64,000 nt of DNA, taken from the NCBI GenBank assembly GCA_033297205.1, contig MU859067.1, positions 186,001-250,000 of the forward strand, written 5' to 3'. Shown here in pieces: positions 1-12,879 of the stretch (position 1 is its first letter; the number at the start of each line of letters is the position of its first letter). Position numbers and translations under genes: made by a program. Below the pieces are notes generated by a model. It worked only from the letters and a program-made list of their open reading frames with translations. It was not told the origin of the DNA and searched no databases. Origin of the DNA: Pseudoneurospora amorphoporcata. Its lineage: Eukaryota; Ascomycota; Sordariomycetes; Sordariales; Sordariaceae.

Positions 1-1812
1 GATGAACGAAAACAGCCCCGTGTTGTGTGTAGAGGAGTAAATTCCGTGTATAATTTCCAATCCAGAGTATAAGCAGTCATGAGCCCACATATGACCTTAT
101 GTGATAATTCGTCCTTCACCCCATTTGATACCTCTCAAGCCCTCTGAAACCAAACCACGTAACAACTATCAAATAACTGAGACAGACTCGTCCGATCAAC
201 CGACACTTATCGGGGCATGATCAACCAAGTAACTATCTTGCTCTTTTAGTTACTTAACCTTAAACTGCGGTCTCATATCTATCATCATAATCCTGTCTCC
301 CTCTCCGTCAAACATAAGGTATCTCCTCTTCCGTGCCCCTCTCGGCTAACACCTCCTGCCTTCACGGCTCACAGTACATCCAACACCGGTGATTTGAGTA
401 TAGTGGGTACCCGAAATATTATCATTATAAGCCCTTCTCATTCTCCTCATCCGTAAAGGTATCTGTGATTGGCACATGCGAGCGAGCACGCACCTGTTCT
501 GAGCCTTGTGTGACCATTCGAGATCTTTGGTCTTCCATCCCATCTGGCCTGTCATCGCAGAAGCGCATAAGAACCCCGACCTACCTACCTATTCCACCCG
601 GTCTAGTGTAGACTAGATCCCTCTCTTTTTTTCTTCATCTTGAATACAATATTACTTCCATCTGAACTTTGGGATACGCCATCCAGCCCATGATCAACGT
701 GATGTGACATTACTTACCCGTAGAGATATCACATACCTTTCCATAAAATCCTAAAGAAAGAATCTGTGGCTTTGTAAGAAAAGGAAAAACATTCAACAGA
801 TAGTGTGAAAAGGTGGTTGGTTATACTATACTGCCTCTTTATAGTCAGTCCCGAACTACCTACTTCACACACTCGAGGTCATCATACCATTAATGTTCTT
901 CCGTGTAATCGTTCTGCCTCGACCTTCACATGATTACTATTACTTCACTTCGTTTCCTTCTTATCACTAGACGCTAACTATTATTCAACCCACAATCCAC
1001 ACAAGCAGACATAAACACACGACACGCACTGGATGCCCCTGGCTGACTGACAAGAAACTAACTGCTCGGACAGCTGATTGTTTTCGTGATAATCCAATCC
1101 AATCGCTGCCCGTTCTTGACGAGCCAAGTGTCCTCAGTACTCGTGTACTCGGTCATTCAGGTAACGCTATGTTGATGGGAAAAAAACAATGATCAAACTT
1201 CTCCGTACAACTTACTCACACCCACCACATAGCTGCCCATATATGTATACTGATGTTTGTTCATCTCATCAATCCTGACAGGGTACAATAATACGGATCT
1301 CCAGACGTCTCTTCCCTTCGTCTGCCTACGCCCCAAAAACAGAAGCTTTATGACAATAGCAACAAACAAGCAAGGACAATAATCAAGCGCAAAACTACGC
1401 TTCACACCAAAAGAACTACTCGACCCGCACAACAATTGCCTTCAAACCACTCCCCTTTCTTCTTGTTTTTAATCGTTATGTGCAATGCAAACCGGTTGGA
1501 AACACCCAATCAAGCAACCGCCGTTAACGCCCCGCCCTAAAGTGTGCTGTCCAGTTTCAAGCCAAACACCCGAATAGTATACCGATTTGTGTGAGAACCG
1601 CCTTTTTGTTTTGATCAAAAAAATGCATGTTTTGCCATAGTGGTGGTGCTCTCGTTGAAGTCATCATCAACAGAAAAAGGAATATCTTCTCTTTCTTATA
1701 CCACTACCATATCTGAAGCCGGGAAAAAAAGGGGGTAATACATCGAAGCCAAACAACAGACAGGAAAAACAACTCTGCCGCAACAAAGAAGGGCTTGCGT
1801 GGCATGGGCCAT
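1..1812. other. Intergenic region downstream of the SCH9 kinase gene
   Basis: No convincing gene is visible. The stretch is AT- and pyrimidine-rich, and its longest open frames (69 and 80 codons) have no coding-like composition. The right part, next to 1813, should hold the kinase 3' UTR. Confidence 0.6.
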
Positions 1813-4599
1813 TCAAGGGTCGAAGTTGGTTCCGCCAAACATCTGGTCTTCAGTCGTGTTAGACTTAACGACACCGCTCATCCGATTCTCGGCTCGTTGG
1901 CCGGCCGCATGAACGTCATCCCAATCATCTGTCCTCCGGCGATCCGCGACGTCGGCCATTTCATCGTCCTCGTATCTGTGGTAAGAACGATCGTGCATGT
2001 TCTCTTCAAGCGCGCTTTCGTCAACGAAGGTGAAGCCTTGGAAGTTGGCCTGTACCGAAGGCGAGAGCGGAGTAGACGTGGCATAGCCTCTGGCCAACGC
2101 AGCCGCACGCTCATTGAGTGATCCATTCGCGTTGAGCGCATTGGTGAATTCAGGGTCAAAGTATGACACATCAGTGTCACTCTTGAGTTGCGGCTTGAAA
2201 GGCGGTGTGATAAGCTTTTTGGAAAGCGCAACCCAGTCGATATCGGCGAAAAACGCATGCCTCTTCAATTCCTCGGCATCGTCGGTGGCACCAAGGCGGT
2301 GCTTGGGGTTTCGGTTTAGGAGTCCCTTGACGAAATTTCGGCCTTCCAAAGAAAGTGTGTCGCGCGGGAATCGAACCTTGCCAAAAGCAATGTTCTTGTA
2401 CATCTGTTGGGTGTCCTCAGCGTAAAATGGACTCCAGCCGCAGCACATCTCGAAAACAAGAACGCCCAGAGACCAAAAGTCGACCATCTTGGTATAACCG
2501 GCTTCATCAAGAAGAACTTCAGGTGCTAGGTACTCGGTTGTACCGCAGAAAGTGTTCGTGGTGTCGTTCTTCGTCAGGTTGGCCTTGGAAAGACCGAAAT
2601 CGCAGAGAGCGATGTGGCCATTGGCGTCCAGGAGGATGTTCTCCGGCTTGAGATCGCGGTATACAATGTCGTTTTCATGTAGGTGTTGGATCGCAAGAAT
2701 AAGCTCCGCAATGTAGAACTTTGCGCGCTTCTCTTCGAACTTGCCGTCCTTCTGCAAGTGCCAAAATAGCTCTCCGCCTGACATGTAATCCGTCACAAGG
2801 TAAAGATCCGATGGTGTTTGGAAGGAAAACTTCAGCCCCACAATAAAAGGCGAGTCCGACATGGCCGTACGGACCAAGATGTTGCGCTCGCCCACTGTGT
2901 GTGCCACCTCTTTCTTCTGAACAATCACCTTCTTGGAGAGGACCTTCATGGCGTAGATCCTACCCGTATCCTTCTTCCGAACCTGGTACACCTGACCGAA
3001 TGTGCCTTTTCCAATGAGTCGGAGAATCTGGAAGTCCTCAGGGCCAAAATGCTTCTGTTCGGCTCTTTGGTAGAACGCTTCGACATAGATCTCGCCCGTC
3101 GGCGCATTTTCGGCCATCGTGTCGGCATGGCCTTGCAGGGGAAACCAACCTCGAATTGGCTCGCTCTTGTTGGCCTGGAAATCGACGTGTCCAAGAAACT
3201 CCTCACCGGATGGCCCTTGGCCATATACGGAGATATCGACAAGCATGTCAGAGTCTACCACATCACTAATTACTGGTCAGCACCCCAAGCATAACCGTAC
3301 GTATCAAGCTACTTACAAAACGGCCTCAGCGTCCCAGGTAGGGTTAGTGAACGACCGCCGGGGTTGGGATGAGTTGCGTCTTCGAAACGTATTGAAATCG
3401 GTAAGGCTCGTGTTGCTGCTTTGCCGACTGCGCATGGGAATTGCCATTGGCCGGCCGGAGTCACTGCCTTGGCGTTGAATAGGGATTCCGCCCGTTTGGA
3501 CGGCAGCAATTGCGGCGTCATCGTCATCCTCAACCGCACGGCGAGGGCCTGGCGAAATCAGCTCGCTCCGCTGGAAGACCACGACCACATATGGGTCCCT
3601 GCACCTTCTCAAACCCCGTGCCTCTCCGACCTTGATTGTAAGCTTGCCTCTCGATGCTGGCACTGAGCCGGAAGATGTGGAGGGTGTTGGTGTCTGGGAT
3701 GCCGTGCGACTATCCCGCTCGGTACTTTCTTCGCTGTTCGTCCTGCTTGTCTCCGCGGGCCGCTTTTCCTCACTTTGCGACGGTTGGGCGGTCGAAAGCG
3801 CACGTGTCGGGGTAGAAGCACCGCTCTTTGTAGCAGTCACATCTGTTAGCTTCTTAAGATGCGCAGCAGACGCAGACGGATAGGAAGGCTCTTCTGGATC
3901 TCCGGAACCACCGCGCAACCAACTCGTGGAGTTTGGGACATTGGGGGCAGGGCTAGCAGGATTCGACAGATGAGGCGCGGGCACGCTCGATCCATCAACT
4001 GTGGCCGTCAAGGGCGCCAGCAGTGACGACCTACGCGCAACACCGCTTCCCCTCCCACCGTCCGGCACGCTCATTTGATGAAGGCTGGCTGGCCGTGAGT
4101 TTGGAGGAGGAGTAGCTCCTCTTGACTTCTCACTGCCCGCGTCGCCCTTGAAGTTGCGCACCGATGACCGTTGCGATGTGGGAGGGGTTGGGTATGGGTG
4201 CATCTGGTCATCTGCTGGCGGCGTGACATCTGCCACCGGTCCCAAAATCTCATGAGCTAGTAGAGGGGGTCCTTCGTCTGCCGAGGCACTGTGTGTTTCC
4301 GGTTCAACGGGACTCAGTGGAAGCCCAGGGCTGAGGCTAACCCCAGGAGGCTCCTCGGTCCGAGGCGCAGCGGCTTCGGAGGCAGCTGTGGTTTGCCCGT
4401 TCGCCTTGAAGGGCAGGAAGCGCGAAAAGGAGCTTTGAGAACGAACCTGGTTGAAATAGCTCATAATGCCCGGCAACCGCTTGTCATGGAGATCAGGCTG
4501 CGGGGTTGCGACCCCTGAGCGTGGTGAGTCCAAGCCGATCTGGTCCGATCCGTCCTCCTCGGTTGCGGCAGGCCTGCTGCGCTTGTTAATATCTTCCAT
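1813..4599 (-). CDS. sch9: SCH9-type AGC protein kinase with C2 domain
   Basis: Two exons, 4599..3317 and 3265..1813, give 911 residues. The 51-bp intron (GTAAGT...TTAG) joins the two halves of the C2 domain in frame (AVF/DVVDSD). Residues 1-320 are low-complexity Ser/Pro-rich sequence. The C2 domain spans roughly 323-500. The AGC kinase domain starts near 506, with glycine loop GKGTFG at 513-518, Lys535, HRD-type YRDLKPEN with Asp632, DFG Asp650, and activation-loop TFCGTTEYLAPE with Thr666 as the likely PDK1 site. The C-tail carries a turn motif (TPLSP) and hydrophobic motif FQGFTF (836-841), the usual TORC1-type site. C2 plus AGC kinase plus this tail is the SCH9 architecture; in yeast it acts downstream of TORC1 in nutrient signalling, growth and lifespan. 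The long stretch upstream may hold an extended leader. Confidence 0.93.
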
Positions 4600-6377
4600 G
4601 ATGATAGAAGTCTAGACAGTATAGAGGATGACAGGAGTATTAAGGTTTGATGGTGCCAAAAAAAAAAAAAACGACAGAAGTCAGGTCGGGTATGGTTTGG
4701 TATGTAGCGGAGAGAAACAAAAAAGCAGTCGTTCGTGGTGGGAAATCCGCTAACTCATGATGGATAGCTGCGTGAAACTGAGTGGACTGGGGGTGGTGAA
4801 GCCAGTGAGCTGATGAGCAGTCCCAGGCGGAGGGGGTGGATATACAGGGCATCGATGACGAGAGCAACCGGGGAATTATCTGGTTTGCCCAAAAGGGATC
4901 GTCCCAAAGCCAAAAGCCCAAAGAGACGCTTCCCTGTTCAGAGCCTGCAAAGCCAGTCGAAGCATCCGAAGCAACAACGGCAAAAGTGCCCAGAAACGAT
5001 AGAAACCGTTGCTTTCTGATGCCGAAAAATAATAATCAAAAACTCGGTTCCAAGCGAGTCGAGGATGTACACCAAAGTACCCTTGATGCTTGCCATGTGG
5101 TTGCCGCCGATTAGGGGAGTGGGGGGTGCCTGGCCCTCGGACCACAAGCAGGGCCACAATTCGAGGCACTACAGAGCGGGTACTTGCCCAGTTCCAAGGC
5201 CCCCAAAAGATCGGGTCGGACAGAAGGGGGGGAGACGGGAGGGGTGAGCGGAAAAGATCAGGGCATTAATCGTGGGAATCGCTGCATCTTCCCTGGGGGA
5301 GCAGTGGACATCAGTGGACAGCTCCTCGCGTCAGCCAGCGAGTCAGACCACTCAGGATGTCCAATCCTGTCTCCGTAACTCCAGTGACCTCAGGTTTTGT
5401 ACTTGTGTATTACCACCGCAGACCCTCCAGAGCACCCGGCAGGACTCAGGAAACGTAGCACGACGGGTTTGCAGTGCCAAAGGGGATACTGATGCGGCAT
5501 ATACGCACGCCGATGCACACCTATGGTGTGCCAGAAGCCGGGCGTGGATTCACAAGGGAGCTTCCGGTAGGCGGAGTCCTACCCTGGAATTGGTCCCGCC
5601 CTGTCTGGACGGGGATTCGCTCATTTGTAGCGATGACGGCGCTAGCCTGACTCAACGTGATGCAAACGGCTGTCCGGACGGTGACGGCCGGGACTCCAGC
5701 AAGAGAGGGGGAAGACGTCGTGATGGAGCCATGAGCTGATGGGTTTCGCGAGTTCTTCGTGATGGTGGAGAAGCAAAAGAAGGGGTGTTTCTGTGACACG
5801 GGAAACTGGGTTTGGGGGAAAAGGGGAAAATCAAATTGCGACATCCAGATAACATCATAGGGGTGGCTGAGCATCGAGCATCAGCCCGAGTCCGCTGCCA
5901 CCACCTTGACGTTACCACCGCGGCGCCCACGCTGGCAGCCTCGAATAGAGTCCCTCCAGCTTTCAGACCGACTTTTTGGACGGATCCGGGCGAGGTTTGA
6001 CGAAGCGCAGGTGCAGGGTACCCAAAACCTGGATCTGATCTCAGGGTCCTTGGGGCAACACCCTCAACGGCGGCAGAACCCCTAGAGTCTGGCCGCCGAG
6101 TAGATTGTGGCTAAATGGTGCAAGGGCTTCCAGAAGCCCAACGGAAGCCGGCAATAATTAAGGGCAAAGTTGTAGGGTGCCTTGGTGGAAGCACATGCGA
6201 TTTGTAATTGGAACTTTCCAGAGCGGTGGAACTCCAACGACAGGCATTGTGCAACAGAACGAAGGCCCCGAAGTGCATGGATACGTGCTTGGAAATACAG
6301 GATAGGTAGACGGGCTCGGGTGGGTGGGTGGTGTTCTCCATGGGTCCAACTTCTTTTATACGGGAAAAGCCACACAC
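4600..6377. other. Upstream region of the SCH9 gene
   Basis: No gene is supported. A run of 12 or more A (about 4659-4672) lies just upstream of the kinase start. Scattered 60-155 codon frames on both strands lack coding signature. The region probably holds the SCH9 promoter and leader, and the 3' UTR of the small ORF at 6378-6515. Confidence 0.5.
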
Positions 6378-6515
6378 TTACTTGGACGACATCATGGCCT
6401 GCGTTGCCCTCCTGAGTAGGTCAAACCCTCCGGCGCCGTGACCGTGACCGTGGCTGCCGGCGGAGTGGGTAGCGGGCGCGGCCTGTCCAGCGGCACTTTC
6501 GGCGGGGCCTGACAT
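6378..6515 (-). CDS. Small Gly/His-rich protein or first exon (45 codons)
   Basis: Reading down from an ATG at 6515 gives 45 codons ending in TAA. Codons mostly end in C, as in neighbouring real genes and unlike the flanking DNA. The middle contains alternating Gly and His (SHGHGHGAGG), followed by a possible short helix FDLLRRATQAMMSSK. The stop overlaps a consensus donor (AA|GTAAGTGTG), so this may instead be the first coding exon of a spliced gene, but I could not find a convincing second exon between 6000 and 6377. It lies on the same strand about 1.8 kb above SCH9, so it could also be an upstream ORF in a long SCH9 leader. Splicing straight onto the SCH9 start at the nearest acceptor would not keep frame. 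No family is recognised. Confidence 0.4.
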   Translation of the reverse strand: MSGPAESAAGQAAPATHSAGSHGHGHGAGGFDLLRRATQAMMSSK

Positions 6516-9500
6516 GTTGTCTCTTCTCTCTTGCTCCACGAGTAACGAGCACTCAGAGCGCCAGTTGTCAGGCTGGATATAATGCGAATATGGTATACAG
6601 GCCGTCTCAGACCGGGTCGTCGTCGATGGCTGCTATGTTGCTTTTCTTAAAGTACTATCCGTGCGCGGTCGCAATATCGTCCGTCGCTCGCGGTGCTCTC
6701 GTCCCGATCGTCGGTCGCGTCTTTGTTGGGAGATCGGCGCTGTCACGACCGCTGCAGATGTCGCGGTCGCACGTGTCTGTACACGGTATTTGATGTCGTT
6801 GCCTCGTGATGTTTGCCGAGTACCGATATGCCCCCGGGCGCGGGAGAGCTAAGAGTTATAAAGGGACTTCCGAGAAGGCGGCGGATAATGTGTCTGCCTT
6901 GTCAGACACGGATGGTTGTGGTGGCAGTAAGAAAGGTCGCGGGGTAAGACGAGAAGAGTCTAGTAGTGTAGCGGGAGAGGGGCTTTCCATTTTAGGTGGG
7001 AGCAGCCCAGTATTAAAAATTCCACTTGCCGGTGCTAGTCCAAGGTGAAGGCACCGACTACGAAACCCGAACCGACGGCAACTTGAACGGGCTGTCCTGT
7101 ATGAATGGAGGCTTCCACTTGTGCCCAAAAAGCACACCTGCACGCTTGAAAGACTCCGCCCCGCGCTTCCTGATACTGATATGTCCGCCGTGCGCGCTGT
7201 CTCTTCTGTTTTGGCCCTTGTCGTACAGGTGAAGGAGTGTCGCCCGCCTCACTGCCCCCGAGGAAACAGTGCCAGAACTCAAGAAATCCACTCGGGCAGG
7301 TTGTCAAGAAGTGGGGCAGAACCTGAGGTGATCTCCTAGGTAGGTCGGGTACAGTAGGTAGCTGGGCGGAGACGGGACCGACCCTCATTTTTTTTTTTTT
7401 TGGGAGGAAAAGCAAACGTCGTCCAGTCAAAAGAGACAGGAAGCTAGAAAGGGCAGGTCCGTCCCAACTCCCCCAAGTGCTCGTCGAGTGAGACGGTGTT
7501 GGCTTGGGACTAGAAAGGCAGCGGGGTTCAAAACTTCAGTCGACGAAAGCTTGTGATAGCCGCCCAACAATACCCGCTTCAGTCTGGAACTTGTCCTCTC
7601 GCAACAGTCCCGTAGCTCCCGTCTTTATCACCATTCACCACGGCCTACAGACTCCTCTTCCTCCTCATCCTGTCAAATCTTGTTTCGGTGGTTGGCAAGC
7701 AACGAAGAGGGGAAGATACTCCGTAGGTATGTTCAACTCCGCGCAGGGTTGGGCAATGCCGTATGTGGAGTTTTCACCGACGAAACACCCAAACAACCAA
7801 ACACATCACTCCAACCTCAAAATTTGCCAAAAAAATCTGCATTTGCTACACTAGAGAGGGGCCAAGACAACTTGATCGATTTTCGGAGGCAACACGTGGT
7901 GAGAGATGTAGCTGTACCTCACGCACATAGAAGTGCTCTAGGCAGAAGGGCAGATACAGATCATACACTACCTACAAGCATGCGGTGGGGGCCCTGCAGA
8001 CGGATTCAGACAGAATGGACAAAGTCCTGACCCAACAAAGTACGATATTGGGGTTTGTTGGGAGGACAGGAACCAAAACTCGGTGACCGGATCGTGAACG
8101 TGTCAAAGGCGGCCTCGAATAATCTGTTGGTTGTCGACAGGGGAAAACATGTTGGCCGCCGGACACGTATGAAAAAGAGGATTGTCGATTCTGCTCCCTC
8201 GCATCCGGGTCGGAGTTGCAAGGGCTCTACTGAAGTACGTACCCTTGATTAGGTGCTACTACAGATTTCGTTCCGGACGGCAAGCTGCAAGGGGCCACGT
8301 CATAAAGAGGACGATGGCGGTTTTTAAGTAAAATCCTCTACCGCCGCCAACGCCGCCTTTCAGCATCACCGCCTCTATGACGGCTTTGGGGCTTGGAGAC
8401 CACGCAACTCGAAGAAACTCCGCCTTTCAGCCCAGGATCAAGAGAACCAATGAGCAGAGTTTGCAATTCGCCGCCCTGTACCTGCCTCTGCAACATACTT
8501 CCACCGCCTCGAGTTATAGTCGGCGCGTTCGGACGTCTATAACACTCGCGGGTGACGACAGATGAGACACAGGTCAACAGGCATCGCCGCCATTATGCGC
8601 TTGTCCTGCTAGGAGCTTAGTGAAAGGTGGACTTTATCCAGGCGACGTCTGGTTTGATACCAGCAAATTCTTGTCGACTAACCTCCAAGTCTCACTGGGG
8701 AACTAGCGCCAAAACACTACAGCATTCAGCTCGATCTTAAAAAGTGGTGTTGCGGAAAGACGGATGTCAAAAAGGGTCTCAAGATACTTATCCGTCTCAG
8801 CTGCGGCGGTTCAATAGCAGAATGATGAAGGATGCCACACGACCTGGCTTTTGTACCTGCCATCACGCTTCAAGCATCCAGTTTCTCGGTTATACTTACC
8901 GTTCATCAAGTCTATCTAGGGGAAGGGAAGAAGTGAAGACATGGCGCTTCTCGGGACAAATCTTGGATCTAAAGTCTAGTACATGACCTTACGGCCCAGC
9001 CGTACTTCAAGACCGAAGTGGATAAACATGCTTTAATCTCTGCATGTCTTGATCTCTCACTTGACAGTGTCGTCCTTCCGCGGGGAGAGTTCTCCTACCG
9101 GTATACTACAAGCATGCTTGCAGAGCTGAATTGAGACGAGTCACCTGTCTGTCGGAAGTTACTTGTTACCTGGGGAATTCAAAAAGAACAGGCAACTCCT
9201 CACTCCGCGGCATGGAATCGGAGAAATCAATCCGGAATACCTTCTCCTCCATTGTCATCAAGCGTCTTTGCATGCCGCTGTGCGATCTCCGACATGGCAT
9301 CCGCAAGTTGTGACGGTTACACAGTCTGACAGTAATATAAGGTAGCATCCACTTGGCGATTTAAACCATGAAGCAGAGATATAACTGCAGCTATGTATGA
9401 TTTTTGAAAGACAATCCAATGAAATCGACGTTGAGAACTGAAACCGGATCGAAGCCTCCTTTCAGCCTTTTTGCTGAACTGTACATGAGCAAGCACTCCG

Positions 9501-10635
9501 TCGACGCACACCCTACCCGCTCCTGCATCGGCCCTTTAAATTGGTTATTATGTCATGCTTTTAAGTTGCATTGCCTTATCAAAACCGCCCCTGGTGAGGT
9601 AAACAACTGTACTTGTATCTACCTGCCTACATGTACCTATAGGTAGGACTCCGATCCCGGTCTTATAAGTAGATGTAGTTCGACTATCTCCTCTTGCTCA
9701 GCTCCTGGCGATTAGTAAACCATCGTCACAACTCATATTACACGCTGCCTGCCTATCTTTGCAAGGTTAAACCTGCTTCCTACCTCTACTCATTTGAAAC
9801 GTTACACAAGACTCTGTAGAATTCTTGCCATGTAAGTGGACCAGACAAACCACAAGGTGTAGGGTAGATACATACATACATACATAATCCCCTATCATAT
9901 GTGTCTCTTTTCCCAAAACATTGTCCAGCCCATCACTCAGCTGTCTGTGCAGTTCAGTTCTTCCCAAGGGTCGCTTCCAGATAATGAGTGGTCAGAAGAA
10001 GGAAGGATAAGGATTCAGAAAGCGGTTGGCCGCGCACTTGGACAGTAAGCTCCCGCGTTGTGATCAACAATCACTTGCATATGATATTTGTGTCCCATGG
10101 ATCCGGGAGGGGAGGACAAGTTTATGACTACAAGTGACCACATTCGATCTAGCTGGGGAAAGAGACTGTTCTAGACCTGGGGTGCAGAAGCTGATGCATG
10201 TGCTCGCAAAAAGACGAGGCGATGCTAGTTCACAGGTTATTGCAGCGAAAGTGAATGGGCGAATAGAAAAGGTGTGCAAGTGATACTTTGTGACTACTGT
10301 ACTTCTGAAGGATGTATATATGGCTACAGCTATGCAAGCTCAAGAGAGCCGGGTGCGTGTGAATAGATGCGATGTCTAAGCGAAACATCATCTGTTGAAT
10401 GTCGTATGTCTGAGTTATTATGCCAGTCGCCTTTCATTGACATCTCGTGAGTAGGTACCATTGCGTTCCATCTCTTAGAAATACCCTATCGACCTAAAGC
10501 GGTTGCAGAGTTCCAAGATACAGTGAATGCATTCCGCAGCCAAGTGTATACAGAACGTAAATAGAATCACCCTCTCAATCCTCAGAGTGTTCCCAACAAG
10601 CCTAGGTATCTGTCATCTAGACATCACCATCACCA
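6516..10635. other. Gene-poor 4.1 kb region
   Basis: I see no supported gene. Open frames are short (at most 131 codons) and mutually contradictory, with no recognisable domain or coherent splice chain. Local features are a T run near 7389-7401, a (CATA)n microsatellite near 9868-9888, and C/A-rich leader-like sequence around 7760-7850. It may contain regulatory DNA or a noncoding transcript. Confidence 0.5.
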
Positions 10636-11162
10636 TCATTCATCGGAGCCACCTTTGATCCTGGTTATCAACTCCTTCAGACGCTTCTCCGTTGCAGGTG
10701 TGGTATGTCCTGGATACTGTCTGTGATGGGGAGGACACGGCATAAGAGGGTCTCTGAAGTTGGCTGTTGTTGGAGGGAAATTAGGTATTAGAATATTTGC
10801 CAGAAGAATATATCGTGGAAACGTGCTCGTTCTTTGAACAGCAGTAAGAACGAGCACTGGCTATAAGCCGGACCTCAACCAGGGGATGGATGTTCTTGGA
10901 AACAGTGATGGTCGGAGGAGATGGTGGTGGTGGTGGTGGTTTGACTGGCTGGATGATTGGTACCGAGAAAAGAGCAGGTTGGACATCTCTACTTACTTGA
11001 GCTGAATCTCTGATCCGTCAATCTAATTTTGATCATATCATAGTCATCCCTGAACTTCTTGGTGTTCCATGTAACTGCAGCGCCGCTGTTACCGTTGCCG
11101 TTGCCGTTGTTGACGGGGATGGCATCCGCAGCCGAATCGGGCATCAACTCGTCCGAGTTCAT
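10636..11162 (-). CDS. Uncharacterised small protein, two exons (97 aa)
   Basis: Exons 11162..10997 and 10763..10636 give 97 residues. The intron (10764..10996, 233 bp, GTAAGT...CAACAG) is long for this window. Splicing turns an exon that would stop at once (SSSK then stop) into a coherent protein that continues TNFRDPLMPCPPHHRQYPG. The N-terminus is acidic and Asn/Gly-rich (NNGNGNGNSG). The centre, WNTKKFRDDYDMIKIRL, and the C-terminal helix TEKRLKELITRIKGG are highly charged. There is no signal peptide or membrane segment. The start was chosen for its good context (CAAAGATG); the frame is open upstream to 11357 without coding-like sequence. I do not recognise the family. Confidence 0.6.
10921..10941. 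repeat. (GGT)n microsatellite
   Basis: A run of GGT/TGG triplets inside the 233-bp intron of the small gene at 10636-11162. Confidence 0.7.
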
Positions 11163-11974
11163 CTTTGGAACTTGTACGTTTGTATCAAGGGAACTTTTTG
11201 TTTCAGGGAAAGAAATTTGAGGTTTGGGGTAACTTTGCAAACAATGTCTCTTATAAGAGGATTTGATGAGAATGGTCGTTGGGGAGAGTGTCTCTTGTAC
11301 CTGTTGAAGGTCGAGGTCACTGCAGGAAGGTATCGGGTATTTACAAGGATGAAGCAAGTGGAGACTGACCTAACATGAGAACACACAGAAAGAAGCCACC
11401 AACAGCCATCGAACTTGCCCTGCGATAGTAGCGTCCCTATCTGCCAACTTTGCATGCTGCAAGGAAACATACTACATCAAGACACATCGTCTCTTGATAA
11501 CTGGGAAAGTGTACTGTCATATAAACCAACGTAAAGGGCTCTGAAACGGGGATCACGGTAAGGTATGCTGCCTGAAAATTGAGCACTCTAGTCCCCTCCA
11601 GCCTGTCAACGTGAGGTCCAAGGTGTTGAGGCGCTATTCACAGCCTGTCCGAAGTTGAGCGTGAGCCCGTGCACAAGTGCTTGGGTGCGGGTGATCTAGG
11701 CACGAAAGCCCCACTCTCAGGTACCCTATGGGTGCACCTGCTGCATGTGCAGCGAACTGCGCAAGCATCGCATCATTAGAGCTGTTTTTAACTTCTCTTT
11801 GTTCCCAAACACAATTCACCCCTCCTTCGACTCGGTTCAGTTGTTTGCCGTCCATTCCTGCTGTGCAAATATTCTTACATAGGTGGTCATCAATTGCGAC
11901 CCTGTGCCACAGACATTTCCCACCATTATCCACCATATACCGTCCATATATCACTCGGCACAGCACCTTCAACG
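11163..11974. other. Divergent intergenic region
   Basis: This is the shared upstream region of the small minus-strand gene and the plus-strand SUZ-domain gene. It contains no supported coding sequence. The segment just before 11975 is C/A/T-rich leader-like sequence. Confidence 0.5.
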
Positions 11975-12879
11975 ATGGGGAAGAACGACAGCGTCCCTAA
12001 CGCCTGGGATGATGATTGGGAATCTCTAGCGGACCGTGCGGCTAAAGAAGAACCATCGAGGTCGCCTGAACCGGAGAAACAAGCTAAAATGACAAAAGCA
12101 GAAAGATTGGCTATGCACGCCGAGGCGCAGCGGAAGTTATGGGAAGCAGCGTAGGAGCCCCTGCACTGATATTCACAATTTCCCTGTGGACAATGGACCT
12201 TGTTAACTCGCTGCTCAGAGAATCGGAAAAGGAAATCAACTTCATCGCAGCGACTAGCTCGGTGCCCCTGACCACGCCTTTCAAGCCAGCCATGAAAGTC
12301 CTTAGCCGCAGACCGGTAATTGCGAAAAGAGACCCGGTGACTGGACTAGAGCGATTAACGCTACAGGACGACGAGGATGATGACGAGGACAAGAGCAAGA
12401 AGCAAGAGACGCCAGAAGAGATCCGAATGCGCCAGCAACGAGAACTGGAGGAAAAACAACGGCGATACGAGGAGGCACGGGCGAAGATCTTTGGCGAAGC
12501 AAGTTCCTCTGGCCTGTCAACACCCGGAAGCATTACGCCGCCGAAGGAAGCCGACAAAGCCGACAGGCCCCGCAGCGACAGACAGAACCACAGGCGAGGA
12601 AGAGGACGCGGAGGTATGCATCGTACCGACAGCCGACCAGACAGTCAGACTCGCCGCCTGCCGCCCAATCCACAGTCAGGTCCCAGAGAGCTGTTCGACC
12701 CAAACTATTCGGCAAAGCCAGGCTCTAACGGCCAAAGGCGGTCCGGAGAAGCCTCTCCAAACCTTAGCAGATCAAATTCTCGACGGGATGAAGATCAAGT
12801 CGTACGGGCACCGAGAGGTCCAGATAACAGTGGAAGAGGAGGATTCGGGTTCGCTCGCCGTGGAGGTCAAGCGGGATGA
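11975..12879 (+). CDS. SUZ and SUZ-C domain RNA-binding protein
   Basis: Exons 11975..12150 and 12219..12879 give 278 residues. The 68-bp intron (GTAGGA...CTCAG, with a TTAAC branch-like site) restores the frame as LWEAA/ESEKEINF. The N-terminus is acidic (NAWDDDWESLADRAAKEE). Residues from about 80 to 165 resemble a SUZ domain: KVLSRRPVIAKRD, then a charged helix (RQQRELEEKQRRYEEARAKI) ending in FGEASS. An Arg/Gly-rich disordered stretch follows. The C-terminus APRGPDNSGRGGFGFARR matches the SUZ-C type. SUZ domains bind RNA directly and occur in mRNA-regulating proteins, so a cytoplasmic mRNA-binding role is inferred. The stop lies 56 bp from the convergent NAR1 stop, so the 3' UTRs must overlap. 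Confidence 0.8.

Noticed and set aside
2340..2370. tRNA B-box-like GGTTCGATTCCCGC on the minus strand
   Set aside because: It lies inside the SCH9 kinase coding sequence and no A box or cloverleaf can be formed around it.
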